Below are positions 35,141-49,534 of a stretch of DNA of 64,000 bases, piece after piece. This stretch comes from Onchocerca volvulus (taxonomy: Eukaryota; Nematoda; Chromadorea; Rhabditida; Onchocercidae). A program made the position numbers and the translations under genes. Below the pieces are notes generated by a model, which was given only the letters and a program-made list of their open reading frames with translations, ran no database searches and was not told the origin of the DNA. Each line of letters opens with the position of its first letter. Position 1 is the first letter of the stretch. The DNA is taken from positions 23,296,546 to 23,360,545 of the forward strand of contig HG738137.1 of assembly GCA_000499405.2 (NCBI GenBank), written 5' to 3'.

Positions 35141-37220
35141 TCTTTCGCTTTCCTAAAAGAAATTGATTTGTTCCATTTTAGCCAAACAAGTTGTAATGTA
35201 TCTTATCCCCGGGGAAAGTTGAAATGATCGATTTTTCTCAGTAAAAGATTAATTTTAGCATATTGCTGAGATTTGCAATATCTCATATATTAGTTTTATT
35301 TAAACAAGAAATGTCCTTTTTTTTTTCTTTTATTCAAATTTCTGTTTAAACAAAAGTTTGCTTAACTTATCAACAAGAAAAGTTTTTCGGAAGCAATATT
35401 CTAGTGCTTATTATTCCTAAAGTTTGAAAAGTTTCAAATTTCACATTTAGGAAAATAAATGATGAACATTATCGATAATAATAATTTTGCACTAATGCAA
35501 AAATGTTTTTGAAAAATCTGAAAAATGAGCTCATCAAATTTCAACAACTGTTCTGATAAATTATAACCGATATATGTCATTTCTTTTCCTAAGCTCTTTC
35601 GAGATTCCATTTTATTATATTCTTCATTAATTTTCTTTTTGATGATCTAATAAATCCTGAAATTTAAAGAAAAAACTATTAATTTTGCAAATCACTTTGT
35701 TTATTTATTTGTTGACCCAATTAATTATTATTATCAATATTATCGCTGGCTAATTTGATATTTGCAATATATTAAATTGCAAGTTTAGGCAGTATTTTAT
35801 CTTAAAAAATTGTAATGTTCAGGTAGATTTAATAGAAATTGTTCTATTCAAACACATATTTTAATGCTTAAATGTAATTAATTAATACAGGAAATTACTT
35901 ATGAACAAATCTTTTATTATTGATCATAATTCACTTTAAAATAACAAGGAATCGATAATAATTTAATGCTACATTTGTGAATGGATTGATCAATTATTTG
36001 GTAAAATTTGTTTTCTCATGAATCAAATTTTTACAAGTTTTATGAATTTCGTGTATTTCTCCTCCTTTTTTTTTTGCTCAAAAATTCAATCAATTTATTT
36101 CCTGAAAATTCGATCAATCCATACTTGAAAAATTGATTTCAATGGTTTGAAATTGAATTATGATGTTCTGCTTATGATTTTGTACCTTGCATATATATAC
36201 TTTTTTCTTTTACTCATTTGTACCTAAAATTACACGATATCAATTTAATTAACTCTCATTTGCAATTGCATGCATACTTGAAAAAAATATTGACACGAAT
36301 TTGTTTTTTCTCAGCAGAATTTGAATTAAAAGTAGAAAATAAAAATAGAACTTTATTAAATTTCATCTTCCCAACTTTTTCAAAAAAATTGCTTGAAACA
36401 TAAAATTACTTACTCATGTAATATAATATCAAATTGCGTACCGCACTTACGTAAAGGAATATTTTAGAAACTATTACGGTAACAAGAAGCTATTTTCAGA
36501 AGAAAACAATAGATATAATTGCATCTTTTCGGTCAAAATTGCCTTTTGTTGTATTATTATAGAATATTACAAAGTTGGAAAAAAAACTGAAGCAATTTAA
36601 TATGAATGCTCATACTAAATTAATTAAAAAAACAATTCTAATTCAATTTTACTCAATTAATTCAATGTTTCATTTAAATTAATTTATTTAAAATTTTGTT
36701 TTTTTCAATTGAATTTATCATTAATATGTTGAGCATTAATCAGAAAATAATTATCATTTGTATCGGAAATCATTAATTAATGTTAATTATAAATCTTTTT
36801 TCTCAGAAAAAAATTTCTTTTTTCGATGGCATCATATGTCAATTCTAAATGTAAATTCACCAAATTGTCTCGTCGATTTTTATTCTGCTAAGCTCTTCAA
36901 TTTAAAAGAAATTGATTGATGTATCACAATTTCTCAAAAAGTTTGTGCATGGCAATATCCAACTAGCCAATATTATCATTTTATAATCTGAAAATGACTA
37001 AAATTTATAAAATTTTGTAAGAATTCAATTTTTTTCAAAAAACATTTTTGTAATAGCAAAAGAAAGAAAAAAAAGTAATAAATGAAAGCGATGAAATCAT
37101 CGAATATATCATGCCAAGAAGAGCAACGAAATTATTCAAATTTGAGCATGATTATGATCATCATTTTGCTTTTTTGAACTTTATTATCATGTATTTTGCA
37201 GCAAATTATAATATAATTAA

Positions 37221-37276
37221 TGCCTCATTTCTCTCTCCCTCTCTTTTTCCCTTTCTCTCTCTCTCTCCCTTCCTGC
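37221..37276. repeat. CT-rich microsatellite
   Basis: A run of ctctctccctctcttt and related words is followed by an unbroken (TC)n stretch. All bases in the core are pyrimidines. Confidence 0.85.
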
Positions 37277-38354
37277 CTATTCAACGGTAAAATTCTATTA
37301 ATTTTCCATTTTTTCAAATATAATTTGCAGTTCAATTTGTTTTTTTTTTGGATTTTGCATCTCATATTTTATTTAATTTGAATTCAAATTACATTTATAC
37401 TTTGTTTAACGCATTTTTATCAGTGAATTACCATTTATGTACTATAAAGAAAGTAAAAGTAAATTAATTCCATTATCAAATTATTAATTACTCTTTAGTT
37501 TTGTATTGAATTGCAATGATTAAACAAAGTGAAATATCTAAAATGAAAATAGCATCTATTAATTTTGATTAATATAGCATATGTAATTATGATATGAAGG
37601 TAGTTAATAGATTAATTATAATAATATTTGATTTTTTTTTTTTTTTTGCATTACTGTTCGTAGTAGAAAAATTATTAAACATTTTGGAAATAATTAATCT
37701 AGTTTTTCAATTTGAATCATCAACAATCAAATGAAATTATTCGATTATGGTTCGGTAATTATTTTTCAAAAATGTTTTATGCAATTATCATTTATTTTCT
37801 AATGCATTAATTAGATTAATTACTAAATGTGTGATAATAGTATAATATAATATAATATAATTACAGTTAAACAAATCTAGAAATATAGGATAACTTATAT
37901 TCTGAACTGTTATTCTCAAATTTATGAGCAAGTGTCATGAATTTATAACTATATTATTGTTATCACATAAGGTAGCATTTAATGAATATTAATTGTTTCC
38001 AAAAGAAAATGAAAAATAGGAATTAATGGGAATAGGAATCAAAAATATGAATTGTTATGAAATCATTTGTGAACATTGTTAACTGACAATAATGCTGCAA
38101 ATATCTTATATAATTAATATTTATTTCTATTTCTGCAAAAATCTGAATACTTAACATTTATTGTTATTATTTCAAATACTGTAGAAAAAAATTATTTCAA
38201 ATGTTGTAAAATATATTATTTCAAATATTGTAAAGCATATGTTATTATTTTTTTTAATTCGCTTTTTAGCAGATGTAATACATAAGTAAAAAGTTTTCAG
38301 GCGGCAAAAAAGTTTAAAAAATTTCGGCAAGTTTTTTTCAATCCGAATATTCGC

Positions 38355-38500
38355 TTCATCTTTTCGAACGCATTTTTCAAACCATTTTTCAAAATCTGTT
38401 CAGACACATTTTTTAAATCACTATTATCTCTTCAAAGACATTTCTCAAATTACTATTATCTCTAAAAAAACATTTTTTAAATCACTACATTCGTTTTTTA
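38355..38500. repeat. Minisatellite, unit about 35-40 bases
   Basis: A unit of the form gacacattttttaaatcac followed by tattatctct recurs three times (about 38402, 38440 and 38468), with two shorter relatives upstream (gcatttttcaaaccatttttc). Confidence 0.65.
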
Positions 38501-39410
38501 ACTCTTAACGTTTGAGATAATAAAAATTTCAGAAATTCTTAAGCTGATCATAAAATAAAGGAATTGATAAAAGGATATTTCATTTTCGTTACCTAAATCT
38601 GTTGTCAATAAATTAATCTTTGAAATTTTACGATTAATTCCTTTTTATTGGAGTCAAATATGTTCATCATTTGAATAATTCATCTTATATAAATGGGATA
38701 AGGCTTATAAACGCATATGATAACGATGATAAATCATTTTATAAATAATATAAAAGAGAAATTTTTTATAATACTCGAATACTCCTTTTAATGAATTTGT
38801 TAAATACAACAAATTAATAACGAAATTTCATTTACTTCATCAATAAAAAAATTTTTTAAAAATATTCTCTAGATTCTTTCTTTTTGATGATATCGCATAT
38901 ATAATATTCAGTGATAAGTCAATTTTTTTTTTTTATTCAAATTATGCTTTTTTTTATTCAAAGTCAACTTTTTTTTTTATTTAATAAAATGAAATTTTGA
39001 TTTGAATACAGAAATTTTGGATTGAATTCATTTGTAATTTTATCAAAAATAAAAAATTTTCAGTAATTGAAAATAACAAAGTGCTAAATTAAATTATTTG
39101 ATAATTGATACGAAAACAAAAGCGAAGCAAATTCGATTATTGATAATAAAACAAAAACAAATAAGAAAAATCAATAAAAATTAATAAAGAATAAGATAAT
39201 TTAGCATTCATTTGCAACTTATGTATTAAATTTCGAGGAAAATTCATACAAAACAGGAAATCATGCCATTCATTGGGAGAAAGTTTGAGATTCAGAAGAG
39301 TACGTCAAATTGATTTTATTTCGATTTGTTGAATAATTCAAAAAGCATGAGCTTGTCAATTTATATGCATTTTACATAAATGTTTATAAGTAATCAATGT
39401 TTAGGGTCTT

Positions 39411-39960
39411 AGATATAAGAAGGAGGAATGATTGTGGTATTTTACTATTTGACGGAGTAATTTGAAAATTCGTGTTTAATCGAGACCTGAATATGAATAT
39501 AATGAACGATAACAGTGATAATAATGATGATGATTGATGATGATTATGATGATAAGTGAACTGTTTACTGGAGAATGGAATAGGAATATAATGGACGATG
39601 ACAATGATAATGATGGTTATGATTATGATAATGACGATTATGGGATTGATAGTGATTATGATAATGATAATAATATATCAGCAATATAATCAAGGCTTAA
39701 GCCTTGTATAAGAAAGAGGATTGATTGTGACATTTTATTATTTAACGGAGTAGTGAAAATGAAGTGTTTACTTGGGAACTGAATAGGAATGTAATGAAAC
39801 GATGACAATGATAGTAATGATGATGATAATTATGATGATAAATGAAGTGCTTGCTCGAGATCTGAATACGAACATAATGGGGAATGACACTGATAATGAT
39901 GATGATGATAATCGTGGTGATTGATGATTGTGATGATGATGACAGTTTGTCGGCAATGTT
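39411..39960 (+). repeat. Nested tandem repeat with GAT-rich core
   Basis: A short unit (gaa.tg.tta.t.gg-ga-ctgaata.gaa.ataatg followed by gatgacaatgataatgatga) appears four times, near 39470, 39555, 39760 and 39845. Two pairs of these sit in a longer unit that begins tataagaa.gagga.tgattgtg and includes ttta(c)tatttgacggagta (near 39413 and 39707). The two periods are about 85 and about 290 bases. Open frames across it on either strand (for example 39768-39992 minus) reflect the GAT/ATC repeats and are not genes. Confidence 0.85.
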
Positions 39961-41519
39961 AAGTTTTCCGTTTCTGCAACAAACTTTATCATCTTATCCT
40001 CTCTTTTCTTTCAAATTCAATAAAGCTTCGAAAAAAAAAGAGAACTTTTCTTTTTTTTTTCTGTTACTTCTAAATTATAACAGATTATATTTTAATATAC
40101 TAATTAATCAGAAATTTAGAAGATACCTTTTTTTATTCGATTTTATTCTATCTAATCGATGTTACGTTTCTATATTTAATTGATTATTTTAATATTCAGA
40201 AAAATCTAATGAACTTATATTCCTTACAATCGGATTATTTTTATAGCCTATTACAATCTAATCGATTATTTTTTTCATTCCTTTTTCAAATATCCAGTCC
40301 AGACTTTTTTCATTTGCATAAGCATTAATCATTTTATTCATATTTACAAAATATCGTCACTTTTTAAAAAATTCCGCGATAAATTTGCTTCTCATTGATG
40401 ATAAAAAACTAACTTTATGAAATGCTGACAAATTGAAATATTTAAAAGAAAAAATCAAATTTGACATTGAGATGTTTACAAAATATGCTGTTTACATACA
40501 CACTTGATACTATTTGAAGATTTCATTTTCTCTCTTCGATATTCACTTCTCAAATGAAAATTCATACTTGTATATTTGAGAATCATCTATTAGTTTAATT
40601 TCTATAATTCAGTGTCAATAAAAAAAAAAAAAAAGCTCTATATGGCCAAATTGAAATAGGCTGATTAGTAATTGCAAGAGCCAATTAGAGGGCATTGAAC
40701 TACGAAGGATACTATGAAATTCAAGATGACAATTTGGATTTTTTATGTAAAAGTGATTTCCTTATTTAGTATATTTTTGAATTTCATAATAAATATATTT
40801 TTCAAAAAAAATTTTTTTTTAAGCAAAAATTTGGATTATATAATGAAAATTAAAAATATTTTAGTTATGAAGTTTTAAAATATAATACAATTCCTATCAT
40901 TTGAATATTGAATAACTCACATAGAAATAATTTTTTTGATTAATTACATTAATTATAGAGTACTAAAATACCATTTGATTATGTAAATTACATTTACGTA
41001 GAATTCCAAATTTTTGTTTTAAATACAATTTAAATTTATCTTCATAAAGTATATTGTTTAGTTATGAGAATAATGAAAAATCGTTTATAGTTACCAAAGA
41101 TTATGCTTGTCTAAAAAATTGCCATTTTTTATTATCCCACAAAATATTATCATGAAATCGAATCGAAATCATGATTCTTGTTCCACTTATAATAAATTAT
41201 CCAAACCATCTTATGATATTTTAATTACTAGCATAATAATCTTGCTATTCTTTATTGTTGCAAAATGTTGCTAGTGATATTAGATTAAATCATGATTTTC
41301 GTTTTCTTCATTATGAATTAATGGCGAATCTATCATATACTGCTTTAATTGATAGTATAATTAAATTTTTTTTTCTAGTATTAAAGATAATGGAGGTAAT
41401 AATTTGAAATTTTGAAAATGAAAGGCAGTAGGCTTGAATCCTCAAAATATCTTCAAAATTCGAAACCGCTGAAATCTCATCCTTCTTTAGTCAATTTCAT
41501 TATATTATCGCATTTGCTT

Positions 41520-41521
<2 letters not shown>

Positions 41522-41560
<39 letters not shown>
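41522..41560. repeat. Poly(A) tract followed by A/G-rich DNA
   Basis: An adenine run of about 39 bases is followed by agaaaagaaaaaaaagg. The slightly less AT-rich 120 bases upstream could be a retrocopy, but no gene or tRNA-like part is recognised. Confidence 0.8.
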
Positions 41561-41563
<3 letters not shown>

Positions 41564-42693
41564 AAAGAAAAAAAAGGAAAAACCTTCAATTATTTCGTCC
41601 TAAAGAGATGATGGAAATGGAAGTTACTGTAAATTTGAGGAATAGATGGATTGAATTGAATTTCCAATCCTTAAAGTCTGGTGATAATTCCCGGTGGAAC
41701 ATTTCTTCCTTTAGTCTTTCGTTTTTTTGTTTCATTCTTTTCTTATTCCTTATTCCTTCACTCATTCCTCTCACCTTCATTTCCTTACTTAAAGAGGAAG
41801 AAGGATTGGGGAAAGATAGGAAAGAAAATGCAAGAAATCTCTTCCATATCAAGAACAATTTCACTAATTGTTTTCGAATTTCCTCTCCAAAATGAATTTA
41901 GGATTTGAAAACAACAATGAAAGAAGGAAAAGAAAAAGAAGAAATTGATTTCATTTACTTTCGGATTTTGAAAATCTTTTTCCTTTCTTTTTCAAAAATT
42001 TTTACCGCATTAGTTGGCAGCTTTCCGTTTTTGTTTGAAATATTTTTTCTTAATTAAAATTTTTATTTAAAATATTTCAAAAATCATTCCTAATTCAAAC
42101 ATTATTGTATTAGGCACTAAAACTTAAAAAAACGACTGAAAGATAATGAAGCAGATACAAATGCAGGATGAAAACTTAATTCATCCATTATAAATGTAAT
42201 AATTATAGTATAATTAAGATATTTTGATTTCTTCTGTTCTTATATTCAATTAAAAGGCGAAAGATTAATATGATATATTTAGATGAGTTTTTTACACTTT
42301 ACATTTTTAGAATAAGAAAATTTGAAGGAGTTTTTTAAAAAAGAATAGACAAATTACACTATTTCGAATGATGCATATTTAAATTAATTTCTAATTAATT
42401 GATTTATTCTTTTCAGACTTCAAAAGAGTTTGTAATGAAAATGATTTATTTGCTTCTAACAAAGACAGTAATAACAGTAATAAAAAAAAAATAATAATAA
42501 TAATTTTCCAATAATTTATTAAAAAAATAATTTCTTAGTCTAAATTTTAATCTAAGAATAATTTTTTAATTAGAATTTTTTTTTTTTGTTCTTTGTATCT
42601 ATTTATTTTTGGTATTTGATGTAAGCTTAAACAAACATTACATTGAATGGAAATAAATAGGAATTTTATAAAATTCAAAATTATATTTTTACA

Positions 42694-42727
42694 AGAGAGA
42701 AAGAGAGAAAGAGAGAGAGAGAGAGAT
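42694..42727. repeat. GA microsatellite
   Basis: A run of gagagaaagagagaaagaga followed by pure (GA)n, all purine. Confidence 0.85.
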
Positions 42728-44983
42728 TTTAAATTTTTAAAAGTAGTATAAAGTGCACAAATATGAGCATAATTTATAGTTTAATGTTTGCATTTAATTG
42801 CTGGATGAATTGTAATATCAATGGGAATAATACTGGATGAACCGGATTTTTGACAATTTAAAAAATCCGATTTTCAAAATTTTGCTTTTAAATCTTATTG
42901 ATTGCGAAAATTTGCCAGACGTATGTTTGTGAATTCACTGTAATTTATAATATTTGCGAAATTTTTAACAAAAATTTCATAAAAATTACGCAATTATTTG
43001 GTTTATTTCTGTTCTGATATTTCCGTTTCCATAATTACGACACTTTGAATATAATGGCTTATTAAAAATTGATAAATATGATATTATTTGAAGTCAGTTT
43101 AATTACTTTCATTAATTATTTATTTTACCTTTCATATTAATGGGAAATTTTTAGTATTTATGTTATTATAACAGATTTTTTGCAATTAATTTCTTTCAAC
43201 TCATTTGTTTACTTTATCATGATACTTTTACTTGTTCATAATAACGATAATGATATTTAATTGGATACGATATTATTTAAGATTTATGTAAGATAATCAG
43301 AGAATTCCTTTTTCTCATTTACCTTGTCAATTAGTATCAAATTTTTAAAATCAAATCACAGTTATGCAATTTCACATTAACAAATTAAAATAAGACTGAA
43401 ACTTTTGATGTACAAACTGATTATTTTTATGAAACTTTACTGATTTAATTAATTCTAAATTGGTGAAATGAGTTTGAATGAATGTCCCATCTAATATTTA
43501 TATAAATGTTTCAATAAAATGATAAATTGGCATAATCTAAACTGCGATGCCCCAGATAAGAATAATGATATTTCATCCAATCAATGAAATATCTGAAATA
43601 TAATTCAACAATTATGTAAATAAAATTAACCGAAAATTTAAAAATTATTATTTAACATTCGATTATTACTTAAAAAATTTTCTTTCTCTTTTTTTTCTTT
43701 TGCATGAATAATTATTATTTTAAATCACACATTTCTCTCTTCTTCTCCTCTTTTACTCAGTGTTTTCCTTTCAACATCGACATTTCTTGTGTAAGTCAAA
43801 TTTATGCAAATGGCAATTTAAACAAATCAGGAAGAAAGGAATTCAAAATAAATTCTAATAGCTTTCCATTTTTCGATGTTTCTTGCTTTTCATTTTTTTT
43901 TCGCAATTTTTCATTGATCAATGGAAGTTTGCTTCATGCAGTTATTTGAAAGAATTTTAGAAAAATTATTCGAAAATTAGTGTATTTCGAAATAAAATTT
44001 ATAATTTGAATTTGTGTCTTTGTTTATTTATTTATTTTGTTCGTTTGTTTTGCAATAAATTAGCGACAATTGTCGGAAATGATATTTGCGTTTGTTTTTA
44101 ATAATAAAAAAGAAAAATTTTCCTTAATAAAAAAAATTTTTTTTTCATCTCTAAATATCTTCTTTGCACATTATATATTTTTCCTATTTATTACTAATAT
44201 TTTATTTTGATTTTTTATTTTGAATACTTGCTACTTTTCTAGCTCAGTTTTTCTGATCACGTAGCATATTTATAAAATTTTTTAATAATGTTTTCCAGAT
44301 TTGTTATAATTTTTGAGAAAGCGACAGTTTTAATTGGACAAATGAGAAAATAAATTTGAATTAGTCAACAAACATGCGAAATTTATTTTAAAATATCCAG
44401 AATTTATACGAGATTTATAAGGGAACTGAAAATTATGAAAAAACTTATGCTTTAATTTTTAGTTATATTATTTAAAATTACTTTGATAAATTGTGTAATT
44501 GAATAGAAATATACTTTTATTCATCAAAATATTACTTGCAAGATATTTAGTAAACAACGCTTGGCTTGCTTTTCAACGATAATTTTCCACTTCATTAGAT
44601 TCATTTGTAATGAAATTAGGACATGTCATTTTGCTCGAATAACAAGTTTCACTCATAGTGTTATTATTTGCATATAAGAATAAGTTTATATAAAGTTAAT
44701 ATTTGTAATAAAAAGATTTGATTTTTAAAAATTGACTAAGAAATGAAAATTTTAACTTTTTTTAAATTATTTCCACCGTTACTTCTATTGAACAATTGTT
44801 TTGTCATAGATTTCATAGAATTTTACATCAAAATTGGAATTCACATTAAAACTGAAAATTTGAAAAAGGAATTCAGTATGTAATTTCCGAACTGCAGTAA
44901 ATTTTTTGTTTAAAAAAGTAATAAACGTGTTAAAAAAATTAAAAAATATTTTAATTTGATATAATTAATAATAAAAATTGCAG

Positions 44984-45166
44984 CTATTTGAATGATCCTG
45001 ATTCATTGATCGAGACAAGCACAGAAAATCCATTATTTGGCGATTACGACGAAAAAAGTTGGTTCGGCGAAAGTGGCGTGCCTAATCTGGCACGTGACCC
45101 AATCGCGCAATTACTGGAGCTGCTCAGGAAACCCCAAACTATGGGCAACCTGGAAGCCCTTATCAG
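44984..45166 (+). CDS. Internal coding exon of an unrecognised gene
   Basis: A 183-base island of clearly higher GC is bounded by an acceptor (aaaaattgcag) and a donor (ATCAG/gttttc). In the one frame supported by its composition it encodes 60 residues, with one base borrowed at the left and two left over at the right. The peptide starts YLNDPDSLIETSTENPLFGD, has an acidic/aromatic stretch (DYDEKSWFGES) and ends in an amphipathic Leu-rich helix (DPIAQLLELLRKPQ ... NLEALI). No cysteines and no membrane segment are present. The phase fits the exon at 18764-18811. I do not recognise the family. It looks cytosolic or extracellular rather than membrane-embedded. The next exon must start with one base completing AG-x and was not found. 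Confidence 0.75.
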
Positions 45167-48100
45167 GTTTTCTTTTCTCCAGAACATTCTTATTTCAGTT
45201 TTTACTTTCCTATTTTATAGACAATCAATCAACGAGTTCTTCTGTGATATTCTTTTATTTACCAACAAAAGGAATATACTTTGTTTACATTGAACGACAC
45301 GATAAATATAGAAGTAAAATTCTTGTTTACACTGAATATGATAAATAAAAAATTAAAATTCTAATTCATTTCAAAAAAAAAAGAACGAAAACTGAGATTC
45401 CGTCTCATTTCGTCTTTCCTTAATCAAATATGATGATGAAAAATTGTTTCAAAACTTTTTTTATGATATTTTCAAAAATTATTTCTTCATTTCTCATCAA
45501 AAATGATATGTTTTGTTTACAAACATTTTCTATCAAACAAAATATTCAAAAAAAAAAAAAGAAAAAAATCATAAACTATCACAATGTTCTGTTTTTTGAA
45601 CAAAATATTTTAGTGATTATTTCAAATGAGAAAACAAAAAATTAAAATTATATTTATTAGTTAACAGGATAATTTTTCACTGATATAATAAAAATTTAGA
45701 AAAAAAAGAGCTTTATCATTAATTCAAATAATGACAAAAATTTTTAACTTATTCAATGAGTTTTACTTTATTGAATTGTGAAAATAAAACTTCTGCAAAA
45801 ATTTTTACCAATTTCTCTTCAAATACTTCAATTTGTCACTTATTTTAATACAATCACTAAATGATTAGTGATAATGCCAAGCACTAGATAATTTTTATTT
45901 AACTGATAAGCATTCATAATGGATTAATTGATTAATTAGGAAATATTTCAGACATAGAAATTCATGGTAGTTTAATTAATTAATTAACCTACTTAATTGT
46001 TTGATTAAAAGTGATAAATTCTAAAATATTCATCATACTTCTACAGAATTATTTTGTCACCTACAACAATTATTAGAGATTTTGCGGGGATTCTAAACTA
46101 TAATCTTTTCAACAATTGTAAATTGATTTCGTACCCATCATGTCATGCCTCGAAAAATCTTTATTGCTTATCAGTCAACCTAAATTTGTTGGAAATTTTA
46201 AAAATTTACCAGTTGCTTTAAATTAATTAAAATAATTAATATGGCATTAAAATGAATAAAAAAATGTAAATTGCATGCAAATTTGTTTGCATGTTAATTC
46301 CCTCGCAGCTAAGTGTGAAGATTTTGCATAAACAAGTAAGCGGGAAGAAAAATAATTGAATCCTTGAAATTACACTAAATTTCTGATTATTTTGATCAAA
46401 TTTTATCAAATAATTAAAGTTACTTCATGCAAGATAAGTTCTGCATACTGCGGAATACGGATTTAACTATATTTGCGATTTTCGTGGAAGAAAAATTGTG
46501 ATACCAATTATATTATTCGTTTAAAATAATCGTTTTAATTAAATATTCGATAATTCAAATCACCCATTCTCGACTCTAACTCCTTAGTATGCGACAATAT
46601 CTTCTTGGCTTTCCTATACATTTTTAAAAATATTATTTACCCTTTCATTTCAATTAATCTCCTAATTAATTATTATTCTTTACATATCAGGAAACTTCTA
46701 GAAATGAAAACTTAAAATTTAAACGTGAGATACTGTCTGATCAATTCAAAATTGAAAATGAAATTTTTTGTTTGAAATTTATAATTCCGAATATGATCGA
46801 TAATTACTAATATTTCTTGTTTAGTACTTTTGGGAATTTCTAATTTTCATTTTCTTATTTTGCTTTTCTTTATAAATTAAAAAAATAGAAGTGAGTTTGT
46901 TTGTTTATCAAAACACAACAGAATGAGGAAAGATAAATTCCCATTTAATCAATCATTTTAAAATATTTGTTCGGAATAAACGAAATTGAATAAATATGCT
47001 TTTGGTCAGCAAGAATTGAAGCATTTCTTTATCCAAATCTTTTTCTTCATATTTCTGTAATAATATTAAATATTTTTTATTTGTTTACTAATTTTTATCA
47101 TTATTGTTACTGTTATCATTTATCATTATTAATTATTATCATTAAACATGAGATCCAACCTTGTCAGGGTCAAGAATAAAAATCAGAAAAATAGTGATAA
47201 CTAAGGAAGAATGAAAGAGTAAATTGAAATGCAACATCGATAAAAGATTTGAGAAGAAAAAAAAAATTTTCAATTTTCCCTTTATGAATAATCTTTTCAA
47301 ATAAACTCAAAAAAAAAGTATTCAGAAGAAAAAAAGAAAATTTTCCGTTTTCAGAGCACAAAAATGAAATGAAAATGAATTTTTAATAATTAAGTCTGGA
47401 ATAAATTAAAAAATTCCAGTATTCTATTTAAAATGCTTAACTAATAGTGATATGCGCAAATATTTGAGCTTGCATGAAAACTTGCAATTGCAACAATCGA
47501 AAAGGGAAATGAAAAAATGGTATTGTAATGAAATTTCATCTATTTCCATATATTTTGTCGCAAAAAATTTGCATTTAACGAATAATTTAGAAACGTAAAA
47601 AAATCAATAAATTGTTGCAAAAATGTAAAAATTTCCTGAAAATAAGAAAAAAATTTTTTTCATTTTGAAAAAAGAAAGTTTCATCACATGAATTTTAAGA
47701 GGAAGAGAAATTGGAATTCATTAAATTGAAATGAAATTTGAATCATCTCTATTATTTACGATATTGATGAGAAATTATTTCACATAATAAGATTTTCATA
47801 CTTCATAATGACATATCTTGATTAATAGGAACTGATAATATAATTACACATATATGGTAAATAAAATTACAGATAATTGTTTTATCAATGATTTCTATCA
47901 CTCTTAATAGTTAACCTAACTGTAAAACTTAATTAGACTTCTACTTATTCAAATTTACGCCTCATAAATTAGCCTACGTATTGCATAGTGTTTTATTTAT
48001 CTCTTTAAGCTATCAAAGATCAACACTTTTGCTTGATTATTGCTGTTTTAATTTGAATTTTTAATCGATTTGTTGATTTTTTGTAAAATTTTGTTGATTG

Positions 48101-49534
48101 TAAAGTAATGAATAATGTTTAGAAAATTTTCAAAAAAATTTTGGAAAATATAACAAGATTCGATAATATTTATCTATCTTTGCATACATTTTTTTTTTTT
48201 CAACATAACATTGGGAGGAAATGAAGAAGAAAATTTGGTAAAGCCATTTATATTTGAAAAAGAATCAAATTATTGTTATTTACATATTTGTGAAATAGTT
48301 ATTTCAGCAAAACTCTCGTCCTACATTCTTTATCATTCTTCTTTTATCCATTTATCTCCTTTTTGATAATTTCAATTTCCTATTTGTCCAATGCAATTAG
48401 CATCACTTTCAATAATAATGGTATGTTAAAATTAAATATCGATTTACAAATTACATTTATCCATTTCTAGAAAATGATTTCAATTTTCTTATATTAAATA
48501 TAACATATAAACAAAATCCGAAGTAATTTATTAAAATTATGTTTGCATATTTAGAATGTTAAATTAATTTTCAACTTATTAAATTAAGCCATTTGCATAG
48601 GGAGAGAAATAATGAAGAATTAATATCAAAGCATAATTAACTTTTTTTTTGGTTTATGATTTATTTCTTCGTTGTTTTTTCATTACTTCATCTAATGAAT
48701 AAATACATTAATTTCTGACTAATAAATGAATCTATTTTGCATATATTTCGATTGTTTTTATTATTTTTCGCTTTTATTTCGATAAAAGATTTTATCTTTT
48801 TTTTAAATTTTATTATCTTTATTTATCATTTCTAATTTTATTTAATAAGCATAAGTGATAATTTGTTATTTCATCAACAAATTTACTTTTCTTTTTACTT
48901 ATTTCTTTTACTTCACTTATTTTATCCTTATTTAGTTTTGTTTAATTATCAGTTCAAACTTATCACTAGAATCGCGTCATTATAATGTTACGTCAGTTGT
49001 TTATAACTTTTATTACTTGATAGGAATGATGATTAGAAATATTTGATAGATTGATAGATTGATCGATGAAATATTTGATAAACAAAACTTTAAAGTGAGA
49101 AAAAGAAAACAATAAAGGGATGAAATGTTAGAGAGAGATAATAAATGATTTATCAGTGTTATAGGAATGATAGAATCAAGAATAGTTGTTAACAAGGTAC
49201 AAATTCTACAATCTCGACCTCATTCTCGATTCATTTATGCAAATGCAATCCTCAACTTATTATCATTTAAAGTTTGCTATGATTCGAACTTACTTTTAGC
49301 AATCATCGCTAATAGTACGATAATTTTGGCTCATTTTGGCTTATATGTGACGCTTCGATAACAAATATATCGCTATGAACGGGCATATTGCTTATCTGTT
49401 AGCTAATTTCTAAATTATAATCATTTCTTTTCATCAAAAAAAAATAAAAAAAAAAATAAAGTTATTAGAAAATCATGAAAACGGGATTTACTCGGAAAAC
49501 GTTGAAGCATTTATTGAAAAGTTAGAGAAGCGGG

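Larger units (their letters stand above)
27656..39410. other. AT-rich DNA, probably intronic, with scattered simple repeats
   Basis: No exon is supported. Contents include the TA hairpin, tcatcat-rich tracts (28130-28260, 28750-29220), a TGTATG repeat (29300-29365), an inverted repeat (31820-31960), ttta repeats (35049-35130), a CT-rich tract (37221-37275), a small minisatellite (38395-38500), and poly(T) or poly(A) runs at 30279-30305, 31321-31338, 32251-32270, 34030-34055 and 37631-37646. If the exons at 18764 and 44984 belong to one gene, all of this is intron. Confidence 0.5.
39961..44983. other. AT-rich DNA, probably intronic
   Basis: No supported exon. A 39-base poly(A) run lies at 41522-41560, a gaga microsatellite at 42694-42727, and several chance open frames (41586-41908) surround pyrimidine-rich DNA. 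A 26-codon plus-strand frame at 40690-40770 (ALNYEGYYEIQDDN) lacks good splice sites. Confidence 0.55.

Noticed and set aside
39768..39992. Minus-strand frame with His/Ser and Ile runs
   Set aside because: Produced by the GAT-rich tandem repeat.
41400..41560. Possible retrocopy or SINE ending in poly(A)
   Set aside because: No tRNA-like promoter boxes, no recognisable parent gene, no target-site duplication seen.
41412..41908. Several overlapping frames on both strands
   Set aside because: They arise from a poly(A) tract and pyrimidine-rich DNA.
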